A stretch of DNA of 13,544 nucleotides from Cochliopodium minus (taxonomy: Eukaryota; Discosea; Himatismenida; Cochliopodiidae). Below, in pieces: positions 1 to 8,810 of the stretch (the stretch's first letter is position 1; each line of letters opens with the position of its first letter). The position numbers and the translations under genes are program-made. The notes beneath the pieces were generated by a model that worked only from the letters and a program-made list of their open reading frames with translations, was not told where the DNA came from and made no database searches. The stretch lies in assembly GCA_024220525.1 (NCBI GenBank), contig JAMYWO010000215.1:39035-52578 (forward strand), read 5' to 3'.

Positions 1-1294
1 ATTAAAAATATACAAGATACTGCTCGCTTTTTTAGTGAAAACACTGTTTATAATTAAACTTTAACAACCTTTTTTTATTTTTTATTTTTTATTTTTTATT
101 TTTTATTTTTTATTTTTTATTTTTTATTTAAATTTATTTTGATTTTTATAATAGTTTCTTCAAATTATTAATTTATTTATTTTTCCAACAAAATTTTTGT
201 TTTATTAATTTTATTTATTTATTTTAATTTTTAATTTTTAAATTCGTTTTAAAAATTTTTTTTTTTGTTCATTCAAATTTAAAATGAATATTTAAAAAGA
301 AATAGATTTCAAAAACTACAACATGCAAATTCTTAACAACATTAAACAAGAGATAATAAAAGTTCCGCAATCCGAAGAAAAAACCTCCTCCAACAACAAA
401 GTTCAAACCAACAACAGGAAAAAGAGCAATCAATTACAAGTTGACTTCTTGGAGCCAGAGACGCTGATGTGTTACTTGCTCGTGCATCTCAAGAATGAGA
501 AGGTCAATCTCATTTTTCTCCGTTCTGAGTCTTGGATTCCAAAGTCTTTGATTTTGACTTCTGAGAACATCATTTTGGCAAATGAAGTAAAATAAATATT
601 TATTTTATTTATTTATTTATTTTTATTTTATTTATTTTTAATTTATTATTTTATCAAAATTTTTTTTGTTTAATTTTCGATTTTCGATTTTTTTATTTTT
701 ATTTTTTTATAATTTATTTTTTAAATATTTATTTAAACATATTTTTTTAACTTTTGACTTTTTTGTTTTAAAGTTTTTTTAATTTCATTTTAAAATTTTT
801 TAAAGTTTCGATTTGATTATTAATATCTTTTTATTATTTTTTGTTAAAGTCCTTTTTTGTTTATTTTATTTTTTTCCCTATATCAAAACATTTAAAAAAA
901 AAATAAAAAGGACTTTAAATATCCAGCACCATTATCCAACAAAAGTGTCCCAAGCACAAGCAGCTTCACTCCTCAATTCACTCATCACCTGGTGATCAAC
1001 TTGCGCACGCTCCATTCCGTTCAGCACAATGAAAATCACTTAATTTTTCACTTGGATGAAAATTCTGTAGATAAAAAACAAGGGTAAAAGAAATTTTTAT
1101 TTTTATTTTTATTTTTATTTTCATTTTTATTTTTATTTTCATTTTTATTTTTATTTTTTAAAATATTTTTATTTTTTAGTTCTTTAAAGTATGTGATTGT
1201 CATTGAGAACAAAAATGAGAGGAAAAGGTTTGTGGAGATTTTGTCCTCATGTTGGGAGAAGATTTTCGGCTATGCTTTAACCGAGAATAACTAA
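1..1294 (+). CDS. STK11IP/LIP1-like protein, C-terminal PH-like part (5' incomplete)
   Basis: Three exons join cleanly: 323 (or 305)-586, 911-1083 and 1180-1294, ending at TAA 1292-1294. The joins are phase 0 at E|DFKYPAP and split a Gly codon at KQG|SLKYV. The protein is beta-rich, with a patch ILTSENIILANEDF, then PQFTHHLVINLRTLHS, and ends in a helix around FVEILSSCWEKIFGYAL. This layout (strand reading 'LT.....L.NED', Ser/Pro loop, final helix with W-E-K-I-F) matches what I know of the C-terminal PH-like domain of LKB1-interacting protein 1. Bases 1-34 also read as coding (IKNIQDTARFF), which looks like the last helix of a preceding PH domain. They could splice from GT at 35 to an acceptor at about 304, giving one longer gene. 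If not, ATG 323 starts a small protein of about 183 residues. The acceptor before 911 is A-rich, unlike its neighbours. Family call is by pattern only. Confidence 0.6.
70..129 (+). repeat. (TTTTTTA)n heptamer array
   Basis: About eight near-perfect copies of the heptamer TTTTTTA lie in a non-coding stretch upstream of the 323-586 exon. The T-rich strand is the strand of the downstream exons, as in the other arrays of this window. It is probably intronic if bases 1-34 belong to the same gene. Confidence 0.85.
1093..1160 (+). repeat. (TTTTTA)n hexamer array inside an intron
   Basis: The intron 1084-1179 is made almost wholly of TTTTTA hexamers with occasional TTTTCA variants, and ends in ATTTTTTAG. 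The repeat serves as its polypyrimidine tract. Confidence 0.8.
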
Positions 1295-1548
1295 AACAAA
1301 AATAAAAAATAAAAAATAAATTATTCAAAAAAAATTCATATTGTTTTCTAATTGATACAAATTTATAATGTAAACAGATAGGGAATAAACAAAGATTACT
1401 TTTATTTTTTTGGAAATAACGATAAAATGGAAAAACAAAGAATTAAAAGATAACAAAACAACATTAACATATGGAAATAAGTAAATAAAGAAAGATATTT
1501 TGGATAGCGTATGAGGGTTTTTATTTTTGGTAAGTGATATCGATCAAA
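1295..1548. other. Intergenic, likely 3' flanks of two converging genes
   Basis: Between the stop at 1294 and the minus-strand stop at 1549 there is AT-rich sequence with several AATAAA-like words just after 1300, suitable as polyadenylation signals. I see no coding potential. Confidence 0.4.
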
Positions 1549-1987
1549 TTAATATCCGGCTTCATCTTCACTTTTTTCATCGTCATCTGTGACTATATTA
1601 GTGTTGTCTCTTTGATGAAAAGTGATGAGAAACTTGATGATGTTGATCATGATTCCCTTCACAAGAAAAGAAGAGCNGTTTCTCAAAAAATGATAGATTC
1701 TTAATAAAATAGGGAGACTTTCTTTTTGATTGTCTTCATTTAAAAAAAAAATATTGTAAATTCTTTGTCACATTTTCTTAAATTTTAATTATTTTATTAA
1801 ACTTTAATAAAATAATTAAAATTTAAAAATTATTCAAATTAATCTTTATTAAAAAAAAATAGGGATTAAAGATTCAATGTATAATTTGCTCCACTATTTC
1901 TATAATTTCCTCTTTTTTCAAAAGTTTCAACATTTTTGGAATTGAGCTTTGAAGGAAAAATAATTTGCGTAATAAGAAGTTATATCT
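1549..1987 (-). pseudogene. Two exon-like segments of an unknown helical (HEAT-like) protein
   Basis: On the minus strand an open frame from 1731 to TAA at 1549-1551 gives 60 residues. It has amphipathic helices (KESLPILLRIYHFLRN, FLVKGIMINIIKFLITFHQ) followed by an acidic tail TDDDEKSEDEAGY. An ambiguous base (N, 1677) sits in one codon. A second segment, 1987-1874, follows a good acceptor (CTATTTTAG) and reads as further helices (YNFLLRKLFFLQSSIPKMLK, EEIIEIVEQII) before TGA. Alternating Leu/Ile/Phe helices suggest an armadillo/HEAT-type solenoid; I do not recognise the family. I could not find an in-phase splice joining the two segments, and no start exon is convincing upstream (about 2030-2080 may hold a short exon, FQNLELKKNI). 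A decayed gene or an isolated 3' remnant is the simplest reading; an intact gene with unusual introns is not excluded. Confidence 0.45.
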
Positions 1988-2412
1988 CTAAAATAGAGAT
2001 GAATGATGTTTTAAATTACCAAATCCTAACAATGTTTTTTTTTAGTTCCAAGTTTTGAAACACTCAAGTGAAAAAAAAAAATCAATCTAATTTAGAAATC
2101 GGCATTAAAACCAATTCTTTTATTAGTAAAAAAATTAAAAATCTTTTTAAAATTAAAATGAATAATGTATTCAAAGTTCAAATCATTTCTCAATCATTTG
2201 TTTTAAAAAAAAAGAAATGAATGAAACAAAAAATTATTTATTTTTGTTGTCAATTCAAAGTTAATTTACTGTTGTTCCCCTTTTTTATCAAATAAATTTA
2301 AAATGTTTCAAAAGACTTTTTAAAAGATCAAATTAAGGATCAATTTATCTTTCAACTATTTTAAAATTAATGATTAATTTGAAAAAAAAATATAAAATAA
2401 AAAATAAAAAAA
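1988..2412. other. Intergenic / upstream region of the VPS4-like gene
   Basis: A very AT-rich stretch with many stops in all frames. It should hold the promoter of the plus-strand gene starting at 2413 and perhaps remnants of the minus-strand helical gene (about 2030-2110). No clear TATA element, RNA gene or repeat array is recognisable. Confidence 0.35.
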
Positions 2413-3650
2413 ATGAATTTGATAAACAAAGGAATTGAATATTTGAATATTGCAATCAAAGATGATGAGAACAATAAATATGAAAATGCACTCGAAAATT
2501 ATATCAAGAGCTTCGAATATCTGATGACGGGATTGAAATATATAGAGAAAGGAAGGCTGAAAGATACAATCATACAAAAGATAAAAGAATTCATACCACG
2601 AGCAGAGAAATTGAAAGAGATAGCAGAATCTCAAAGAAATCAAACAAACATTCAAGTAAGAATTAGAAAAAGAAAAATTTATTTTCACCTAATTTTTAAT
2701 TTTTAAAAAAATTATATTGAAATTTCAGAGAAATAATAATAAAAAGCTGAAATTTGATTCTTCAAATAATAATAATGAAAATGGTTTCCAAAAAGATATT
2801 AAAGGAGGATCTCCACCATCACATCTAAGAAAAACGATTGAAGAATCGATTGTGATGTCAAAATCAAATGAAGGTAAATAAAAATAAAAAGATATGAAAT
2901 TTCGGAGAAATGTTTTTCATTTTTTTTAATTTATAATTTATTATCAAATGATGATTTAATGATTTTTTTTTTTTCTTTACAGTCAATTTTGATAGTGTGA
3001 TTGGTTTGGAGAAAGCTAAGGAGGCTTTGGTTCAGGCTGTTATCTTGCCGCAAAAATTCCCACATGCTTTTCAAGGTAAGAGGAAAGCTTGGAATGCCAT
3101 CCTCATGTACGGACCTCCTGGTAAAAATAAAAAAAATAAAATAAAAATTGAAAAAAATTAAAATACAAAAAAAATAATGTAAAAATAATATTGAATTATT
3201 AATAAAAACATTATATTTTTTTTTAGGAACTGGAAAATCTTATTTAGCACAAGCAACATCTTCTATTGTAATTTTTTGATTTATTTTTTATTTTTTTATT
3301 TTTAATTTTAATATTTTATTTTTTTATTATATTTTTTATTTATTTTTAATTTTTTTTTTTAATTTTAATTTTTAATTTTAATTTTAATTTTAATATTTTT
3401 ATTTTTTTTATTTTAGTTTTCATTTTAATTTTGTTTTTTTACTTCAAGGACGTCAATTTTAGTCCCATTGAAAAGCATCAACACATGTATCACAGGGTTT
3501 TTCTTCCAATATTTCCGCATAGACACCTACAATTTGGGTTCCTTCGTGGTTTTGGCGAGAAACCACAAAAAGACTCACAATTTTGTACATCATCTTGAAT
3601 CATTGGTTCTCTCGACAGATATAAGTAAAATTTTTTTCATTAGATTAATT
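2413..3650 (+). pseudogene. VPS4: VPS4-like AAA ATPase, MIT domain plus broken AAA domain
   Basis: VPS4 is the ESCRT-III disassembly ATPase. Exons 2413-2655, 2729-2873, 2983-3120 and 3227-3267 join in phase. They give an N-terminal MIT three-helix domain (residues about 1-75, ending IPRAEKLKEIA), a low-complexity linker, and the start of the AAA domain: [16 protein letters not shown], then [10 protein letters not shown] with GKRKAW, then Walker A GPPGTGKS. All are VPS4 hallmarks. After LAQATSSI the gene decays. The exon from 3449 opens in frame as DVNFSPIEK but reaches TGA near 3600. The AAA-like continuation lies in another frame (3468 onward), where LARNHKK..HNFVHHLESL occupies the place of LAR.HKP.IIFIDEIDSL, so the Walker B acidic pair reads His-His. 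The rest of the AAA domain and the Vps4 C-terminal part are absent before the converging GBP gene ends at 3713. It is either a truncated pseudogene or an assembly error. Confidence 0.7.
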
Positions 3651-3712
3651 TGATTTTTAATTTTATTTTATTTTTTATTTTTTTTATTATTTATTTTTTA
3701 TTTTTTATTTTT

Positions 3713-6700
3713 TTATTTTCTGAATGCGTCTAAAAGATCTTCAAATGTTATCCCCATGGTATCCTCAAATGAAGTAATGTNAAAATAAAAAATAAAAAAT
3801 AAAAAATAAAAAATAAAAAATAAAAAATAAAAAATAAAAAATAAAAAAAAATAAAAAACTTTTTTTTACGTTTTTGTGATCAGAAACTTGGTTGCCTGCG
3901 TTTTGAAGTTTGACTGAAAGTTCCTGGTTGTTCCTTTTTTGATTCTCGAGGGATTCCTTCAAGTCTTCCAAATCATTTTTGAGCTTTTTATTTTCTCTCT
4001 CGAACTTTTCAATCTTAGAAGAACTCTTCAAAAAAAAATAAAAAAAAAATGTTGAATATTAAAAAATAAACAAAAAAAAATTGTAATGAAACAAATTTTA
4101 TAAAAATGTGTTAATAATTATAAAATAAAATAAAATCAAAAAATCAAAAAATATTGAAATGGGTAATCAATTTATTCAATATTATATCAAAAAATCAAAA
4201 AATATTTAAATAGAAATCAAAAATCAAAAAATTTTTTTTGTACATTATCGTTGAGTTGGGAGACTTGGTTCTCGGTGTTTTGGAGTTTTTGAGAAAGTTC
4301 GCTGTTGTTTTTGGAGAGAACTTTGTTGTTTTTATTCTGCTTTTCAAGGGATTCTCTCAAGTCTTCCACTTCGTTTTTGAGTTGTTTGTTTTCTTTCTCT
4401 ACTTTTTCAATCTTAGAAGAACTCTTTGAAAAAAAAATTATAATTTAAAATAAAAATAAAAATGAAAATTAAACAAACTATGAAATATGAATGAAAATAA
4501 ATTGAAAAAAAATAAATTGAAAAAAAAAAAATTGAAAAATTAAAAAAATGTTAAAAAAATGTAATATGAAATAAAACAAAAAATCAGAAAGATTGAAATT
4601 AAAATGAAAATAAAAACAAAATAAGTTAATGTAACTTTGTATGGAAAAGAATGTTTAAATTATAATTTTGTTTTACATTGTTTGTTTCAGTCTTGATGTT
4701 GTTGTTGAGTTTGGAGACTTCGTCTTCGGTGTCTTGGAGTTTTTGGGTGAGGTCCCTGTGAATCTTTTTGCTCTTCTCGAGATCACCTGTCAAATCTTCG
4801 AGGTTCCTTTTAAGCTTTTTGTTTTCATCTTCTACTTTCTCCAAAAGGGTCAAGTTCTATTCAAAAAAAAATTATTAAAAAATCTTTTTTTAATTTTTTT
4901 ATCAAAAAATTTTAAAAATCAACAAAATTTTTTATTTTTACAGAAAATAGAATAATTTTTATAAAGAAAATATTTTTATGAAATTTTTTTTACTTCATTG
5001 TTATTTTTCAAGATTTCTTTGAGTTGCGTGATCTCATTTAAAGAATTTTGGAGTTTCTGCTTATATTCGTTCTCAGACAGAGATTGGAGAGAGGATTTCT
5101 GTTCAAAGGTGAGTTTGAGCTTCTCCAACTCTTGCTTCAAATTTTGGAGCTCCTTCTCCTTCTCGTTGACTTTCTCCTTGAGAGAGGTGGACTCTTTGTC
5201 GGAGTTTTCCTTCCCTTCGGAAATTTTTTGTAATTTGGACAACAAATTTTTGTTTTCTTGGTTGAGTTTTTCTTGGTTTTGGTTGGTCTTTTATGATAAT
5301 TTTTTATAAAAAATGAAATGAAACAAATAAAAAATAAAATATTAAATAAAAATGTCAAGTAAAAAGAAAAATGAAAATATGAAAAGATAAAATAAAAATT
5401 AATAAAAGATAAAATAAAAGATAAATAAAAATTAAATAAATGGAAGAAAAAAATCACTTACAGTTTTTTGATTTTCAATAAATTTTTGTCCCAATTTTTC
5501 ATAATTAGATTTCACTATTTTAAAAGTAGTTAGTTCAAGAAAAAAAATATCCATAAATAATGATAAAATGATTTAAAAAAAGGTTACTGTCCGAAAATTC
5601 TTTCTCCAACATGTTAACCTTGGTCTCTTTCTCCTCCAAGCTCTTTTTCAAGACACGAAGGTTAGAGAGCTCTTCTTGCTGCTCCTTGATCTTTTGAGTG
5701 TACTGTTGAGAGTTGAGCCTGAGTTGCTCGACGTTCTCCTGAACGTGCTTGATATTCTTTTCGTGCTCTTGATTTAACTTGAGGACATGAGACTTGTAGT
5801 CGCTTTCTAACTTCTCAAGTTTCTTCTTGTTTTCTTGCTCGCTCTCGCGGTGTTGTTGTCTCACCTCCTTGATTTCGTCTTTGAGATCCTTCTTCTCTGA
5901 CTCGATATCCTTGATCTTTTCTTCGTACTCCTTCTTTTGGAGCTTGAGTTTGTTCTCTGCCTCCTTCAAGAGGGAGTCCAACTTGTTTCTCATGAAGCGC
6001 ACCAACGTGTCGCACATCTTGACCATAAGGAATTCGGTCAACAAGCTGAGTTTGTGGACGCCAATAGCTTCCTTGGAGTATTTCTCTTGGAAGTTTCTCC
6101 ATGCGTCGCAAAGGTTGTCGATGGTTTCAAACTTGTTGTTTTGGAGATCAGATTCGATTGGTTTGTACAAAAGAACCAAGGCTTTTTGACAGTGTATTCT
6201 GGATTCTTCTCTATTCTTGGTTTGGATCGCCTCAAACTCCTTGGAAAGCTTTTCATTGAGATCCTCTCTCATTGTGAGCAACTTTTGAGTTTCACCAAGA
6301 GCGTTCTTTTCAAAGTAGATGTAAACTTCAGCTCTAGTAGAATGTTCGATTTTGTTCATGAGATCTTCCTCGATAGGGAGTTGCTTAACTTTTTGGGACA
6401 TCAATTCGACGTATCTTCTGATGGTGTTGACCAAAAGCTTCTGGTTTTCGAGTGCAGTAATGTTTGACCAAGCACTTTGAATGGAAGGAACAGCTCCTTT
6501 GTTGATTGCATTGAGATAATTGTCCATCAAGCAAATATATCCAGTTCCACTGATGCTGCTTCCGTTCAAGTTCTTTTCAGTGACCTCGTTGAACACTTTG
6601 TTCTTGAGATTATTCATCATTTCTTTGAAGTTTTGTCTCAAGTCATTGTATGGAATCGAATCCAATTTTTGAAGTTGTGTTTCTTCGACTACGGGTCTAG

Positions 6701-7488
6701 GCAAAGTGACGCAATCTCTCTCGGGGAAATATTTCCTTATGAATTCTCTGATCTCATTCTTGGATTCTATCTTACTTTTGTAATTCAATGCTGTTTCCAG
6801 ATATTCTCTTGATGTGATTGGTTTATTGTTCATATCCACGAGTTGCAAGCTGAAATCCCTCACCAACCAAAGAAATTTGGGAAGAAAAGGAGATAGGTCT
6901 TGATTATCGCTCTTATCATTATCCTTCACGTGAATATGCTTGCTCAGATTACATACCAATGACAATTTATCCAAAGCTTGTTCATCTATTGTTCCCATGC
7001 TGTTATATATGAAATAAGAACTCAATAACAATGCCAATGAAAAGATTTGTGCATCATGTTTGGAATCTTGATCGAAACTTCCTAATCCCTCTGTATCAAT
7101 CAATAAGATATTGAATGTCTTGTTATTTTTCTTCAGCACTATTGGTTTGCTCCAAACATATATCCCTTTTGTACATGCATTTATGGTCGAACCAATATCA
7201 AATCCACTCTATGAAAAATAAATAAATTTATTGCGCAAATTAAATTTATTTTATGCTTCAAAATTTATAGAGAGGAATAAAAATTATTATTCAATTAAAA
7301 TGCCTTACCTGTCTATCTAATAATCTATTCAAAACATAACTTTTTCCTGTTCTATATAATCCTGCCACAGCTATAATCCCCAATGGGGCACTCAATCTCG
7401 AAATCATAGATTTCGCTTCATTTCCAATATTCCAAAGCCCTTTTTTATTATCAAAGGTGATTAAAGGAAGAGGTCTTTCACTATCCAT
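3713..7488 (-). CDS. Guanylate-binding protein (GBP/atlastin superfamily) with long coiled-coil tail
   Basis: A dynamin-superfamily GTPase expected to act on membranes. Eight exons: 7488-7309, 7208-5588, 5514-5462, 5287-4994, 4856-4677, 4423-4244, 4025-3870 and about 3763-3713 (TAA). All joins keep phase, giving about 904 residues. Residues 1-60 hold G1 GLYRTGKS (43-50). Exon 2 opens with the GBP switch-I signature GFDIGSTINACTKGIYVWS, then G3 DTEG (98-101) and the GBP-type G4 R177-D178 in LVRDF. A helical middle domain follows (about 230-470), including the family-like YICLMDNYLNAIN segment. From about 473 to the end the protein is Lys/Glu/Leu heptad coiled coil, much longer than the tail of vertebrate GBPs. 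The end, FEDLLDAFRK, has no CaaX box. ATG 7488 is preceded by AT-rich leader and fits the usual GBP N-terminus. The last acceptor is uncertain because of an N at 3781. TIP41 lies 196 bases upstream on the same strand. Confidence 0.93.
3782..3851 (-). repeat. Heptamer array in the last GBP intron
   Basis: About ten tandem AAAAAAT units on the plus strand, that is TTTTTTA on the GBP coding strand, immediately before the final small exon. An ambiguous base (N, 3781) sits at its edge, which is consistent with assembly trouble in the array. Confidence 0.85.
3870..4856 (-). repeat. Tandemly duplicated coiled-coil exons of the GBP gene
   Basis: Three consecutive exons (4856-4677, 4423-4244, 4025-3870; 60, 60 and 52 codons) are all phase 0-0 and clearly homologous. 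Each has the pattern K(V/F)E.ENK.LK..(V/L)EDL..(S/D)LE in its first half, then L..KLQ..(E/G)..VS near its end. The second and third copies both start SSSKIEK and are the closest pair; the third lacks eight residues in the middle. The intervening introns are low-complexity. This is exon duplication that lengthened the coiled coil without disturbing frame. Confidence 0.85.
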
Positions 7489-7684
7489 TTAAAATTATAT
7501 CTCGTTTTTTTTTAATTTATCTTTGTGATGAAAAATTGATCTCAATTAAAATTGGCGCCTTTGATAAAAATTCACCAAATTAAAAAAAAAATTTATCAAC
7601 AATATCATTTATCACAATGATAACAAAGGGGTATGTGATAAGCCAATAATATTATTTTAATAAATGAATTGGAAGGGTATATGT
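7489..7684 (-). promoter_or_regulatory. GBP upstream region / TIP41 3' flank
   Basis: A 196-base gap between the TIP41 stop (7685) and the GBP start (7488), both on the minus strand, so it must hold the TIP41 3' end and the GBP promoter. It is AT-rich apart from a GGCGCC palindrome at 7554-7559 (context TTGGCGCC, which resembles an E2F-type core). That match is short and may be chance. Confidence 0.35.
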
Positions 7685-8630
7685 TTAAATGTTGATCTTT
7701 TGTGTATATATCTTCTGGACCTTCAACAAAGGAACAATCACATTCTGATCACCATATTTGTTCTTATCAAATGGCAATTTTCTTTCTTTATCCAATTCCT
7801 GGAAGGTGTTGAAAGTGGTTTGAAATTCTCTCAAAATGAAATTGGTGCCAAATTGATGGTAAAATCTATGATCGATGGTCTTGAAGCATACTCCATCTAT
7901 TCTCAAAAAAAATCTCATCAAAATAAAAAATCCGGAGGGCATCGTACGGATCTTGACAGAAAGAATAGCATCACCATTATCAGCTAATTCATCATGAAAG
8001 AGCAATATTTCATCAAAATACAAGATCTCTTCTTGCAATTTTAATTTTTCATAAGGGATTTTCTCATTTGTGTCTTCAATCAAATTCTATTTGTTTATAA
8101 TTAAAATTATCTTTGATTGGTATCATATTAATACTCTTTATTCGATATAATTTGAAATTATTTTATTAATTTGAAAAATATTGGATGTTATACCTCTTTG
8201 TTGTGTGTTATTGTTCCTGAATATGGTGTAGAAAAAGTCCAATCATAATTTCTTTCTTTGGTGGTTATCACCTCTTTCAATGTTTCTTTTCTTTCTTCAG
8301 TCCATTCTTGGGCATGTTCTACTTTGAGGATATTCTCTTCAATATAAGCCACTTTGAGCCATTCTTTCAATGCATCGATGGAATTAAATTCCAATGAAAA
8401 TCCTGATGATTCATGCTTGAGACTTACCTTGCTATGGAAGATCATTTCAGGCAAAATTGGGAAATCATTTTCATTTTCTAAGCTGATTTTTTAGAATTTG
8501 AAATATCTCCTTCAAAAAAATCATTTACATACTTATTCAATTGTTCAGAGCCAAGCATAGGTAATTTAACGCTGTGAATCTTCCATCCTTTTATTGATAT
8601 TTCTTTAGGTACATTTATATTTGTCTTCAT
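7685..8630 (-). CDS. TIPRL: TIP41-like protein (PP2A/TOR-pathway regulator)
   Basis: Three exons, 8630-8533, 8482-8194 and 8086-7685 (TAA), join in phase and give about 262 residues, close to the roughly 270 of animal TIPRL. TIP41 proteins bind type 2A phosphatase catalytic subunits and TAP42/alpha4, and act in TOR signalling. Family blocks in order: GWKIHSVKLPML near the N-terminus; LPEMIFHSKVSLKHESSGF; EFNSIDALKEW; VEHAQEW; YDWTFSTPYSGT; then the strongest block, YFDEILLFHDELADNGDAIL with SVKIRTMPSGFF and RFFLRIDGV; and RFYHQFGTNFILREF near the end. The first intron (8483-8532) is only 50 bases and the second is 107. Codons are AT-rich throughout and the introns lack the heptamer repeats seen elsewhere. 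It is divergent from the STK11IP-like gene across 180 bases and looks intact and functional. Confidence 0.96.
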
Positions 8631-8810
8631 TTTATTTTTATTTTATTTCAAATAGTCTAAATTTTTTTGAAATAAAACTTTGTTTTTTAGATTGCTTCGA
8701 TGTTTTAAATGTAAAATGGATTTCAATTTAAATAAGTTAAATGTTTGGTGAAATACTTATTCAATTAAAAGAAAAAGAAAAAATAAAAAAAAATTAATCT
8801 TTTCTTTGAA
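8631..8810. promoter_or_regulatory. Shared divergent promoter region
   Basis: A 180-base gap between the start codons of TIP41 (minus) and the STK11IP-like gene (plus). It is AT-rich with T-tracts near TIP41 and A-rich sequence just before the plus-strand ATG at 8811. I can see no named element, but both genes must be driven from here. Confidence 0.45.

Noticed and set aside
813-995. Plus-strand frame with a hydrophobic start
   Set aside because: Its first half lies in the T-rich intron 587-910; the true exon from 911 uses another frame that joins both neighbours in phase.
2374-2688. Minus-strand 104-codon frame rich in Phe, Tyr and Cys
   Set aside because: It is antisense to the MIT-domain exon of the VPS4-like gene, which is convincing on the plus strand.
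3449-3640. Minus-strand cysteine-rich reading (QNCESFCGFSPKP...) as a further GBP exon
   Set aside because: The GBP frame already ends with TAA at 3713, and the plus-strand reading resembles AAA sequence at the expected place.
4238-5309. Plus-strand hydrophobic frames that look like membrane proteins
   Set aside because: They are reverse readings of Lys/Glu-rich coiled-coil exons, which turn into Phe/Leu runs on the other strand.
5827-6812. Plus-strand open frames of 111-176 codons (5827-6189, 5937-6467, 6477-6812)
   Set aside because: They are antisense to the long GBP exon, which has clear family motifs; their composition mirrors the coding strand.
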